Source: Erythrobacter colymbi (GTDB lineage: Bacteria > Pseudomonadota > Alphaproteobacteria > Sphingomonadales > Sphingomonadaceae). From it: DNA of 64,000 nucleotides. Below the pieces are notes generated by a model that had not been told where the DNA came from, searched no databases, and saw only the letters and a program-made list of their open reading frames with translations. Each line of letters starts with the position of its first letter. The stretch's first letter is position 1. Positions 18,825 through 26,700 of the stretch are shown one piece after another. The translations under genes and the position numbers were made by a program. The stretch lies in the NCBI RefSeq assembly GCF_002155685.1, contig NZ_MUYK01000005.1, forward strand, positions 62,001 through 126,000, in the 5' to 3' direction.

Positions 18825-19985
18825 ATGAGCATGCCGGCCGGATATAGCCTGCCGGGCTACGGCCAGATGGTCGAATGCGAGCCGCGCATGGGGGTCTATG
18901 CCGAAGCGCTGCGCCGCGCGATCACGCCGGGCTGCACGGTCATCGACCTTGGCGCCTCGTTCGGGGCCTTCGCGCTGCTCGCCTGCAAGTATGGCGCAGG
19001 CAGGGTCATCGCGATCGAGCCGGATCCGAGCATCGAGCTGATGATGCCGCTGGCGCAGGCCAATGGCTGTGCGGACCGGATCATGGTGGTCCGCGACATC
19101 TCGACCCGATACACCCCCGAAACCAGGGCGGACGTGATCGTCTCGGACTGCCGGGGCACCATGCCGCTGTTCCAGCACCATGTCGCCACGCTGGCCGATG
19201 CGCGTGCCCGACTGCTCGCTCCGGGCGGCACGCTGATGCCGATGCGGGACACGATCCAAGCCGCGCTGGTGCACTCGGCGAAGCTGGGCCGCAGCGTCAC
19301 GCGTCCCTGGCTGGAGAACCGCTACGGCATGGACCTCGCCGCGGGTTACCGCTTTGCCGTGAACAGCTTCCAGAAGGCCTATCTCAAGCCCAAGGATCTG
19401 GTCTCCCAGCCCGTGCCGATCGCGGAGGTCGATTACCGCTCGATCACCGAACCCAACCTCGACACCAGCGTCACGCTGATCGCGGAGCGGAGCGGGCCGG
19501 TGCACGGCCTGCTGCTGTGGTTCGACGCCGAGATCGCCGAGGGTCTGGGCTATTCCAACGCCCCGGGCGCGCCCGAACTGGTGTACGGCCAGATGTTCCT
19601 GCCGCTCGACGGCGCGCCTACGCTGGCCGCCGGCGGCCATATCGCGCTGCGGTTTCGCGGGACACTGATCGACGGGCACTATGTCTGGAACTGGGACTGG
19701 CAGGCCTTCACCCCCGATGGAGAGTCCGCCGGGCGACCGGTGAGGCAGTCGACATTCCTGTCACAAATCCATTCCCCCAAGGCACTGGCGAGTGTATCGA
19801 ATCAGCACATCCCGGTGTTGGATACCCGGATGATGCTGGATCGGGACTGTCTGGCGCTGGTCGGGGACGGATCGAGTCTGGACGCCATAGCCAAGACATT
19901 GCATGAGCGTCACCCGGAGCATTTGCCGACCTACAAGGCAGCGCTCGATCATGCATCACGATGTCTGGGTCGCTACAGCAGCTAG
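18825..19985 (+). CDS. PRMT-like SAM-dependent methyltransferase of the lasso cluster
   Basis: 386 residues. Motif I is TVIDLGASFGAFALLACKYGAG (39-59), and VIAIEP supplies the acidic residue that holds SAM (E65). The order DVIVSDCRG ... ARARLLAPGGTLMP strongly resembles protein-arginine-methyltransferase architecture, followed by a beta-rich half. The PRMT double-Glu loop is altered: the first Glu is Asp108 (SDCRG) and the second is replaced near Gln117. About 45 C-terminal residues form a helical segment of unknown role. Its place between kinase and B1 suggests it methylates the lasso peptide, perhaps Arg11/Arg19 or the C-terminal carboxylate; this is inference. Confidence 0.78.
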   Translation: MSMPAGYSLPGYGQMVECEPRMGVYAEALRRAITPGCTVIDLGASFGAFALLACKYGAGRVIAIEPDPSIELMMPLAQANGCADRIMVVRDISTRYTPETRADVIVSDCRGTMPLFQHHVATLADARARLLAPGGTLMPMRDTIQAALVHSAKLGRSVTRPWLENRYGMDLAAGYRFAVNSFQKAYLKPKDLVSQPVPIAEVDYRSITEPNLDTSVTLIAERSGPVHGLLLWFDAEIAEGLGYSNAPGAPELVYGQMFLPLDGAPTLAAGGHIALRFRGTLIDGHYVWNWDWQAFTPDGESAGRPVRQSTFLSQIHSPKALASVSNQHIPVLDTRMMLDRDCLALVGDGSSLDAIAKTLHERHPEHLPTYKAALDHASRCLGRYSS

Positions 19986-20045
19986 CGGAAGGGTGGAATG
20001 GCATCCCCCCTTCCCGTACCGCATGAGATAGCCGGAGGAATAAGA

Positions 20046-20324
20046 GTGTCCGATCTTCTCGAGTCACGGTGGCGCATCAGCGACCAGGCAATCGCCAATG
20101 CCGTCGCAGACGAGACCGTGATCCTGCATCTGGGAAATGGCACCTATTATGGCCTCGATCCCATCGGCGCACGCCTGTGGGATGCGCTGCAGGCTGGCGA
20201 AACGCCGGCCTCGATCTGTCCCGCCGTGCTCGATGCCTATGATGTCGAGGAAGCGCAGCTTCAGGCCGACCTGCGGGATCTTCTGGGCGATCTGGTCGCC
20301 AATGATCTGATCGAGCCGGCCTGA
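20046..20324 (+). CDS. PqqD-like leader-recognition protein (lasso B1)
   Basis: 92 residues from GTG 20046, which has a strong GGAGG site at 20034-20038; ATG 19998 in the same frame lacks one. The fold pattern (VILHLGNGTYYGLDPIGARLWDAL, then a helical C terminus ending in LVANDLIEP) matches PqqD/RRE proteins, which bind the YxxPxL leader motif and present the precursor to the leader peptidase. It is followed 23 nt later by B2, the usual split B1-B2 arrangement. Confidence 0.88.
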   Translation: MSDLLESRWRISDQAIANAVADETVILHLGNGTYYGLDPIGARLWDALQAGETPASICPAVLDAYDVEEAQLQADLRDLLGDLVANDLIEPA

Positions 20325-20347
20325 CGAACGGCCGCTCTCCCGGCGCG

Positions 20348-20788
20348 ATGCCAGCGACTCGCTATTCCCGGGCCGACAAGGCGCGCCTTGCGACCGAAGC
20401 GTTCCTCGCTCTCCTGTGGGCGCGTTTCATGCTGCAACGCACCACGCCAAGGGACGTGCTGCGCCTTAACCATGCGGCGAGCGACCGTGCCGCTTCCGGA
20501 GGATCCCGCGCCGATCCCGTGGCTGTCGCAGCAGGCTGCGAAGATGTCGTCTTCATCATCCCGCGTCTCGCCCCGCGTGTTCCCTGGCGCTCGGACTGCC
20601 TCGTGCAGGCCATGGCGGGGCAACGCATGCTGGCAAGGCGCGGCATTGCAGGGGACATCGCCGTCGGCACGACGAAGAACGCCGCCGGGGAATTCGAGGC
20701 CCACGCCTGGCTGAATGCCAGCGGACAGACCATTCTCGGCGGAGACGTGTCGCGATTCGAGCCCTTGCTGCGTTCGGACGGCGCGTGA
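20348..20788 (+). CDS. Transglutaminase-like leader peptidase (lasso B2)
   Basis: 146 residues, typical for a stand-alone B2 protein. The catalytic Cys is in PWRSDCLVQAMAGQRML (C84) and the catalytic His in FEAHAWL (H119), matching the Cys-His core of the lasso maturation protease family. It removes the leader so that the new N-terminal amine can be cyclised by the C protein. It is the last recognisable biosynthetic gene of the cluster. Confidence 0.88.
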   Translation: MPATRYSRADKARLATEAFLALLWARFMLQRTTPRDVLRLNHAASDRAASGGSRADPVAVAAGCEDVVFIIPRLAPRVPWRSDCLVQAMAGQRMLARRGIAGDIAVGTTKNAAGEFEAHAWLNASGQTILGGDVSRFEPLLRSDGA

Positions 20789-20943
20789 TGCGGGCCAGCC
20801 CCGCCAGCGATGCAAGTCATCTCTCCAGAAGCACAAAACAGCGCAAACACCGTTCATTTAGTATCTTCAGCTATCTAGAGGTTGCATTCGATGCTGCATT
20901 GCACTACGCAGTGTCCCTAGGGATTAGCTAAGAGGGCTTCAAA

Positions 20944-21237
20944 ATGATCAAGACAATGACCCGCATGATGGCCGCCACTGCCGCGCTCGGCCTCGTTGCC
21001 GCGCCGATCATTGCCCATGCCAACACCCGCGCTGGTGACAGCAACTCGGTTTACAGCGCCAACTCGGCTCCGGGCCTCGGCCGCGCTGCCGCTGGCGAAG
21101 GCCAGGACGAAAACGACGGTGACACCGGCAGCCTGCTGCTCGGCGCTGGTGCCGTCACCCTGATCGTTGTTGGCGGTCTTATCGCGTTCGACGTGATCGG
21201 CGACGACAACGACTGCGCCTCGCCGGGCGCCTGCTGA
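20944..21237 (+). CDS. Small secreted or membrane-anchored protein of unknown function
   Basis: 97 residues with an N-terminal signal peptide (MIKTMTRMMAATAALGLVAA, cleavage likely after AHA). A polar Gly/Asp/Glu-rich middle follows, then a hydrophobic segment LLLGAGAVTLIVVGGLIAFDVIG and a short tail with two Cys (DNDCASPGAC). It has its own 155-nt upstream region with several small palindromes (for example TCCCTAGGGA) and a terminator right after it, so it is probably a separate transcript. It is unclear whether it belongs to the lasso cluster or to the polysaccharide genes that follow. I do not recognise the family. Confidence 0.7.
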   Translation: MIKTMTRMMAATAALGLVAAPIIAHANTRAGDSNSVYSANSAPGLGRAAAGEGQDENDGDTGSLLLGAGAVTLIVVGGLIAFDVIGDDNDCASPGAC

Positions 21238-21276
21238 TCCCAGCGCAAAGCGCTCAATAGCAACGATTTTCAGGAC

Positions 21277-21303
21277 GCCCGGTACGAAGTGCCGGGCGTT
21301 TTG
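21277..21303 (+). terminator. Rho-independent terminator after the small protein gene
   Basis: GCCCGGTAC (21277-21285), loop GAA, and GTGCCGGGC (21289-21297) form a 9-bp stem with one G-T pair, followed by GTTTTG. It lies 40 nt after the stop of the small protein and would end its transcript ahead of the O-antigen-ligase-like gene. Confidence 0.75.
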
Positions 21304-21353
21304 CTGACTCGCTTGCGGGATCGCCCGCAAGCGCTCCGTTCGCGAGACCACCG

Positions 21354-22691
21354 TTGGATCAAACCGCAACCGACCGAATCTCGGCCTGGCCTTTTGTCCT
21401 TCTTCTGCTGGTCGCCTTTGCGGCGGGCGGCGGCGGCATCGGCTACCCGATGGCGAACCTGGCCGTCCAGCTGGCCGCATTGGCGGCGCTGGCATCGCGT
21501 CCCGGCAGCGTTGCGGCCTTCTGGCGAGAGGCCCCGCTTGCTCTTCGCCTGCTGGTGATTCTCTCGCTCGCGCTGCCGCTGTGCCAGATCATCCCGCTGC
21601 CCGAATCGGTATGGACCACGCTGCCCGGACGCTCGCTCGTCGCACGCTCGCTAGAGCAGGTGGGCGCGAGCGGCGCCATGCCGATCAGCGTCGACCCGCG
21701 CCGCACCCTGCTGGCCCTCACCGCTCTGGTGACGCCTGCCGCCATGCTATTCGCCGGATGGAACCTGCCGCGGGAGCGCCTGATCGATCTGGGCTGGCTG
21801 GTTGTCGGTCTCGGGATCGTGACCGTGCTGATGGGGCTCGTGCAACTGGGAGCGACCACGGGTGCCGGCACGCTCTACGGGGCGAGAAAGGCCGGCGCGC
21901 TGCTGCTCGGCACCTTTGCCAACCGCAATTCGACCGGCCTGTTCCTGACATTCGCCGTCGGCCTTGCCGCCCTCCTGCCCGCACCCCGTCCGCACCCCGC
22001 GATAGTCTACGCGCGGGTGGCGGTCTGCGTGCTCCTCGCAGTCGGCGTGGCGCTGACGCAGTCGCGCACCGCGCTGGTGCTGCTGATCGTACCCGTGCTG
22101 CTGGGCACGGCGCGCGCGCTGTCGGTGCTGCTCGCAAGGAAGACGCCGGGTGCCGCGCGCGCGGCGATGATCGGCCTCGGCGCCCTGGCGCTGGTCGGCG
22201 TGGCGGGCGGGACGCTGGTGGTTGCCGGACCGGGCCGCATCGGCGAGGCGCTCGAGCGGTTCGAGGCGAAGGATGATCCGCGGCGCTTCATCTGGGAAGA
22301 TGCGACCTTCAGCGCGGGCCGCTACTGGCCGGTGGGCGCGGGGATCGGCACCTTCGACGAGATTTATCAGATCGACGAATCGCTCGAGAACCTGACCGCC
22401 CGCCGCGCTGGCCGGGCGCATAACGACTTCATCGAACTGACCATGGAGGCAGGGGCTGCCGGACTGGCGGTTGCTGCGGCATGGCTGGTGATGCTGGCTT
22501 GGCTGACCCTGCGCGCGCGCCGCGATCCGCATCGCTGGGCCGCCTGGGCGGGCGGTGCCTTCCTGCTGGTGATCGCGCTGCAATCCATCACAGACTACCC
22601 GCTGCGCAACCAGACGATCCTCGCCTTTGCAGGCTTCGCCCTGCTGCTGCTGGTGCGTCTGGCAGGCAGCGACAGGAGGGCCCGGACATGA
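21354..22691 (+). CDS. O-antigen ligase family membrane protein
   Basis: 445 residues from a TTG start at 21354; the next in-frame ATG (21449) would remove the first membrane helix. About eleven hydrophobic segments are seen. The loop around 310-375 has RRFIWEDATFSAGRYWPVGAGIGTFDEIY and RAHNDFIELTMEAGAAGL, the Wzy_C/WaaL pattern with the key Arg and His. Such proteins polymerise or transfer lipid-linked glycans in the periplasm. It overlaps the next gene by an ATGA junction. It is the second such protein in the window, distinct from the one at 1073-2407. Confidence 0.8.
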   Translation: MDQTATDRISAWPFVLLLLVAFAAGGGGIGYPMANLAVQLAALAALASRPGSVAAFWREAPLALRLLVILSLALPLCQIIPLPESVWTTLPGRSLVARSLEQVGASGAMPISVDPRRTLLALTALVTPAAMLFAGWNLPRERLIDLGWLVVGLGIVTVLMGLVQLGATTGAGTLYGARKAGALLLGTFANRNSTGLFLTFAVGLAALLPAPRPHPAIVYARVAVCVLLAVGVALTQSRTALVLLIVPVLLGTARALSVLLARKTPGAARAAMIGLGALALVGVAGGTLVVAGPGRIGEALERFEAKDDPRRFIWEDATFSAGRYWPVGAGIGTFDEIYQIDESLENLTARRAGRAHNDFIELTMEAGAAGLAVAAAWLVMLAWLTLRARRDPHRWAAWAGGAFLLVIALQSITDYPLRNQTILAFAGFALLLLVRLAGSDRRART

Positions 22692-23431
22692 TCGGACGGA
22701 TCATCTGGTGGACGGCGCTCGCGGCCGCCGCGCTGCTTACCGCAGGGCTACAGCTCGACTTCCGCACCCGCTCCACGCCCGACCTCGCGCCGCGCGTGCC
22801 CGAGATCCTGCGCAACTACGCGCAGGTGCGCATCACACAGAGCGCGCTCGCGGGCGACGATCCCGAGAAGGCCCTTGCCGAAGCGAAGCGGCTGGTGGAG
22901 CGGCGGCCGCTACCGGCCGAGTACCTTGCCCTTCTCGCCGCCTCGCAGGCCAAGGCCGGTCAGGATGCGGCGGCGGGCCGGACCATCCAGATCGCCGGGC
23001 AGCGCGGCTGGCGCGAACCGGTGACGCAGGAAGCCGTGCTGCGGATCGCGCTCGCCGCCGGAGACCGTGGCGAGGCCGCCCGCCGATACGTGGCCCTGTT
23101 CCTGCGCAACCAGACGCCGGACGCCTTGCTGGAACAGCTCGGCACCCTGGTGCTGGCTGGCCCGGACGATGCGGGGCGCAAGGCAATGGTCACGGTCGTC
23201 GTCGGTGCCGAGCGCTGGCGCACCACCTTCCTGCGGCGCGGGGCGCGGGTGATGCCGCCGGCCGCTTTCAGCGATATCGCGGTGGCGAGCATCCGCGCGG
23301 GCGTGAGCTTCGATTGCAAGACCCTCGGCCTCAGCCTCAAGGAGCTGGCACGGCGCGATGCCGCGGCGGCGCAAGGCCTTGCCCTTGCCGCATCCGCGCA
23401 GTGCCCGGATGCCGTGCCGAAGGCGCCCTGA
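22688..23431 (+). CDS. TPR-like membrane-anchored protein
   Basis: 247 residues with an N-terminal membrane anchor (IIWWTALAAAALLTAGL). Helical repeats follow in the style of tetratricopeptide arrays (EKALAEAKRLVERRPLPAEYLALLAASQAKAGQ and similar). The ATGA overlap with the upstream O-antigen-ligase-like gene indicates coupled translation and probably a shared role in polysaccharide assembly. The exact function is unknown. It converges with the valine-degradation operon, leaving only 3 nt between stops. Confidence 0.65.
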   Translation: MIGRIIWWTALAAAALLTAGLQLDFRTRSTPDLAPRVPEILRNYAQVRITQSALAGDDPEKALAEAKRLVERRPLPAEYLALLAASQAKAGQDAAAGRTIQIAGQRGWREPVTQEAVLRIALAAGDRGEAARRYVALFLRNQTPDALLEQLGTLVLAGPDDAGRKAMVTVVVGAERWRTTFLRRGARVMPPAAFSDIAVASIRAGVSFDCKTLGLSLKELARRDAAAAQGLALAASAQCPDAVPKAP

Positions 23432-23434
23432 CCC

Positions 23435-24301
23435 TCAGAGCGTGCGGATGATCCCCGAGAAATCGGTGCCCGCATTGTCCTTGGCGAAGGCCTCGTAGAT
23501 CGCACGGGCGTGCTCGCCCAGAGCCACGGTCGCACCGGCACTCTCGGCCGCTTCCATGGCGAGCTTCAGGTCCTTGAGCATCAGACCCGCGGCAAACCCG
23601 CCCTGATAGCCGTTGTCGGCCGGCGTGACCGGGCCGACTCCAGGGACGGGGCAATAGGACGTCATCGACCAGCACTGGCCTGACGACACGCTGGAGATGT
23701 CATAGAAGGTCTGGGGATCGAGACCCAGCTTCTGCGCCATCGCAAAGGCCTCGCAGGTGCCGATCATGTGGATCGCGAGCAGCATGTTGTTGCAGATCTT
23801 GGCCGCCTGTCCGGTGCCCGCAGCGCCGGCATGGATCACCGCCTTGCCCATCGCTTGCAAAATCGGCTGGGCGCGGGCGAAGGCCTCGTCGCTGCCGCCG
23901 ACCATGAAGGTGAGCGTGCCGCCTGCCGCCGCCGCGATCCCGCCGGAGACGGGGGCATCGACCATCTGGTAGCCGTGCTGCTCGGTGACCGAGATCACCT
24001 CGCGCGCGGTGGCGACGTCGATGGTCGAGCAGTCGAGCAGAATCGCGCCTTCGGGGGCATGGCCGATCACGTCGTCCCAGTAGACCTGCTTCACGATCGC
24101 GCCGTTGGGCAGCATCGAGACCACCGCCTCGGCACCCGCGCAGGCTTCCTTGGCGGTAGCGAACGTGGTGCACCCCGCCTCGCGCGCGGCGGCGAGCGCG
24201 GCTTCGCTGAGGTCGAAGGCCTGCACCGCGTGCCGTGCCTTCACAAGGTTCGCGGCCATCCCGCCGCCCATGTTGCCGAGGCCGATAAAGGCGATTTTCA
24301 T
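23435..24301 (-). CDS. mmsB: 3-hydroxyisobutyrate dehydrogenase
   Basis: 288 residues from ATG 24301 (MKIAFIGLGNMGGGMAANL). The NAD-binding GLGNMGGGM, the substrate-binding DAPVSGGIAAAAGGTLTFM and the GAAGTGQAAKICNNM segment with the catalytic Lys are all present. It oxidises 3-hydroxyisobutyrate to methylmalonate semialdehyde in valine breakdown. It is the last gene of the minus-strand operon, 28 nt after the enoyl-CoA hydratase. Confidence 0.93.
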   Translation of the reverse strand: MKIAFIGLGNMGGGMAANLVKARHAVQAFDLSEAALAAAREAGCTTFATAKEACAGAEAVVSMLPNGAIVKQVYWDDVIGHAPEGAILLDCSTIDVATAREVISVTEQHGYQMVDAPVSGGIAAAAGGTLTFMVGGSDEAFARAQPILQAMGKAVIHAGAAGTGQAAKICNNMLLAIHMIGTCEAFAMAQKLGLDPQTFYDISSVSSGQCWSMTSYCPVPGVGPVTPADNGYQGGFAAGLMLKDLKLAMEAAESAGATVALGEHARAIYEAFAKDNAGTDFSGIIRTL

Positions 24302-24329
24302 GCTGTTTCTCCCCTCCCCAGTGTCGGGC

Positions 24330-25127
24330 TTACCGCCCCTTCCACTGCCCTTCGCGCTTCTCGATGAAGGCGGCCATGCCCTCGGCCTTGTCTTCGGACG
24401 CCGTGAGGATCTGGAAGATCCGGCGCTCGACAATCAGGCCCTGATCCAAGGTCATTTCGAAGGCCGAGTTCACCATCTCCTTGTTGGCGATGGTCGCCAT
24501 CGGCGGCATCGCGGCGATGGTGGCGGCGGTCTTGAGCGTTTCGGCAATCAGTTCTTCATGCGGCACCACGCGGGCAACGAGGTTGCTGCGCTCGGCCTCC
24601 TCGGCGTTCATCATCCGGCCGGTGAGGCACATTTCCATCGACTTCGACTTGCCGATCGCGCGGGTAAGGCGCTGCGAGCCGCCCATGCCGGGAGCCACGC
24701 CCAGCTTGATCTCGGGCTGGCCGAACTTTGCCTTGTCCGAGGCGATGATGAAATCCGCCATCATGGCGAGCTCGCACCCGCCGCCCAGCGCGAAGCCGTT
24801 GACCGCCGCGATCCACGGCTTGCGGGTCTTCTTGACGATCTCGCTCGTCCAGGGGCTGAAGAAATCGTCGAGGTAGAAGTCGGCGGCCGGCTTCTCGCTC
24901 ATTTCCTTGATGTCGGCCCCGGCGGCAAAGGCCTTGTCGCCGCTGCCGGTGAGAATCGCACAGAGCTGGGTGGCGTCGGCCTGATAGGCGGCAAAGGCCT
25001 CGATCAGCTCGGCGAGCACCTGCGAGTTGAGCGCGTTCAGCGCCTGCGGGCGGTTGAGGGTGATGAGCGTGACGCCTTTGGTGCCCCGGGCGTCGGTTTC
25101 GACGAGAATTGTTTCGTAGGTGGCCAT
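24330..25127 (-). CDS. Enoyl-CoA hydratase
   Basis: 265 residues from ATG 25127 ([15 protein letters not shown]). Crotonase hallmarks are visible: the oxyanion-hole segments [11 protein letters not shown] and [19 protein letters not shown], and catalytic Glu residues in the [17 protein letters not shown] block. It hydrates enoyl-CoA esters; in this operon the likely substrate is methacrylyl-CoA from valine. A REP-like element separates it from the hydrolase gene upstream. Confidence 0.9.
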   Translation of the reverse strand: MATYETILVETDARGTKGVTLITLNRPQALNALNSQVLAELIEAFAAYQADATQLCAILTGSGDKAFAAGADIKEMSEKPAADFYLDDFFSPWTSEIVKKTRKPWIAAVNGFALGGGCELAMMADFIIASDKAKFGQPEIKLGVAPGMGGSQRLTRAIGKSKSMEMCLTGRMMNAEEAERSNLVARVVPHEELIAETLKTAATIAAMPPMATIANKEMVNSAFEMTLDQGLIVERRIFQILTASEDKAEGMAAFIEKREGQWKGR

Positions 25128-25142
25128 CGGCCTTCTCTCCTT

Positions 25143-25233
25143 CGTCACCCTGAACTTGTTTCAGGGTCCATGCTTCGGTCCGCACCGCCTGCGCCATTGG
25201 CAAAATGGATGCCGAAACGAGTTCAGCATGACG
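25143..25233. repeat. REP-like inverted element, family A copy 1
   Basis: Two 29-nt hairpin arms, 25143-25171 (starting CGTCACCCTGAACTTGTTTC) and 25205-25233 (ending GTTCAGCATGACG), flank a 33-nt spacer. The left arm is identical over all 29 nt to the reverse complement of the right arm of the element at 54490-54593. It sits between two genes of the valine operon and could act as an RNA stem-loop in the transcript. Confidence 0.85.
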
Positions 25234-25246
25234 GTGCCGGGGGTGA

Positions 25247-26305
25247 TCAGGCCAGCGGCGCCCACTCCTCGCCCTCGGGCAGGGGAGCGAAGATCGCGTC
25301 GAGCAACTCGTCGGTGACGTCCTCGGGCGTGGCCGGGTTCCACTTGGGATCGTTGGTCTTGTCGACGATCACCGCACGCACCCCCTCGGCAAAGTCAGGG
25401 CGGGTCAGCACGCGGCTCGCGATGCGGTATTCCATCCGCATGTTGTCGGCGAAATCGGACAGCTGCGCACTCTCGGCGAGCTGGCGTAGCGCCACCTTGC
25501 AGGTCTGCGGGCTCTTGGTGCCAAGCGTGTCGCGCTCGGTCGCGGCCCAGTGGTCGCCGGCCTCGGCCGCGGCTTCGAGACTGGCGAGAATGTCCTCGTA
25601 GCGGTCGGAGCCGAAGTGCTTGGCGATCTTGTCGGCATTGGCTTCGATCCGCGCCTTGGGCGGCGTGCCGACAGGCTCGCTGAGCACGCCTGCGATCCGG
25701 TCCGGGTGATCGTGGATGCGCGCCTTCAGCCCCTCGATCATCTCGTGCGGCACATAGTGCGTGGCAAGGCCGGTCCACAGGCACTCCGACCCGTCGAGCC
25801 GCGCACCGGTGAGGGCGAGGAACTGGCCGAGCCGCTGGCCGAGGCGCGAGAGATACCAGCCGCCGCCGACATCGGGGAACAGGCCGATCCCGGTCTCGGG
25901 CATGGCAAAACGGGTATTCTCGGTCGCCACGCGATACTTCGCGGGCTGCGAGATGCCGACGCCCCCGCCCATCGTGATGCCATCCATGAAGGCGACGATG
26001 GGCTTGGCGTAGGTGAACATCTGGTGGTTGAGCTGATACTCGTCGTGGAAGAACTTCCGGCCCGAGACCCCGCCATCGTTCAGCGCCGAATCGCGCAGGA
26101 AGGCGATGTCGCCGCCCGCGCAGAACCCGCGACCCTCGGCGTGGTCGAGAATCACCGCCTTGATCGCATCGTCCGCTGCCCACTCGGTCAGCGCCGCGCT
26201 CATCGCGTGGCACATCGGCAGCGTGAGGGCGTGGATCGCCTTGGGCCGGTTCAGGCTGATATGGCCGATCGGGCCATTGGTGCGGATCAGAACGTCTTCA
26301 GTCAT
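25247..26305 (-). CDS. 3-hydroxyisobutyryl-CoA hydrolase
   Basis: 352 residues, longer than simple crotonases and typical of the HIBCH family. GFCAGGDIAFLRD and MDGITMGGGVGIS form the oxyanion hole, and FAMPETGIGLFPDVGGGWYLSRL carries the catalytic Glu/Asp. It hydrolyses 3-hydroxyisobutyryl-CoA to the free acid for the MmsB-type dehydrogenase encoded downstream. Its ATG overlaps the stop of the VOC gene (ATGA). Confidence 0.92.
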   Translation of the reverse strand: MTEDVLIRTNGPIGHISLNRPKAIHALTLPMCHAMSAALTEWAADDAIKAVILDHAEGRGFCAGGDIAFLRDSALNDGGVSGRKFFHDEYQLNHQMFTYAKPIVAFMDGITMGGGVGISQPAKYRVATENTRFAMPETGIGLFPDVGGGWYLSRLGQRLGQFLALTGARLDGSECLWTGLATHYVPHEMIEGLKARIHDHPDRIAGVLSEPVGTPPKARIEANADKIAKHFGSDRYEDILASLEAAAEAGDHWAATERDTLGTKSPQTCKVALRQLAESAQLSDFADNMRMEYRIASRVLTRPDFAEGVRAVIVDKTNDPKWNPATPEDVTDELLDAIFAPLPEGEEWAPLA

Positions 26306-26700
26306 TGCCCCGTGTCTTTCGGTTCGATCAGGTCCCAGCGGTTGCCGAAAGGATCGCTGAACACCGCTACCGTCCCATAGCTTTCGCGGCGCGGCTCTTC
26401 ATGGAAATTCGCGCCAGCTTCGACGAGACGTGCATGGGTCCCTGCGAAATCTTGCGTGTGGGCGAAAAACGCCACCCGTCCGCCGGTCTGGTTGCCGATG
26501 GCGGCCGTCTGCGCATCGTTCGCCGCTCTGGCGAGGAGCAGGCGTCCACCGTCTTGCCCGCCGACCACCACCCAGCGCTTGCCCGCGCCCATGTCGCTGT
26601 CCTCGATCAGATCGAGGCCCAGTCCATCGACACAGAAGGCGATTCCCGCGTCGTAATCGGGCACCACCAATGTCGTCAGGGCAAGCCGGGTGCCGCTCAC
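26302..26700 (-). CDS. VOC-superfamily (glyoxalase/bleomycin-resistance-like) protein
   Basis: 132 residues from GTG 26700, whose GTGA overlaps the acyl-CoA dehydrogenase stop; the open frame further upstream only mirrors that gene. The protein begins LALTTLVVPDYDAGIAFCVDGLGLDL and ends YGTVAVFSDPFGNRWDLIEP, the paired beta-alpha-beta-beta-beta modules of VOC proteins, with a metal-type Glu in the final motif. Its position in the valine operon suggests a linked role, but the substrate is unknown. Confidence 0.82.
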   Translation of the reverse strand: MSGTRLALTTLVVPDYDAGIAFCVDGLGLDLIEDSDMGAGKRWVVVGGQDGGRLLLARAANDAQTAAIGNQTGGRVAFFAHTQDFAGTHARLVEAGANFHEEPRRESYGTVAVFSDPFGNRWDLIEPKDTGQ

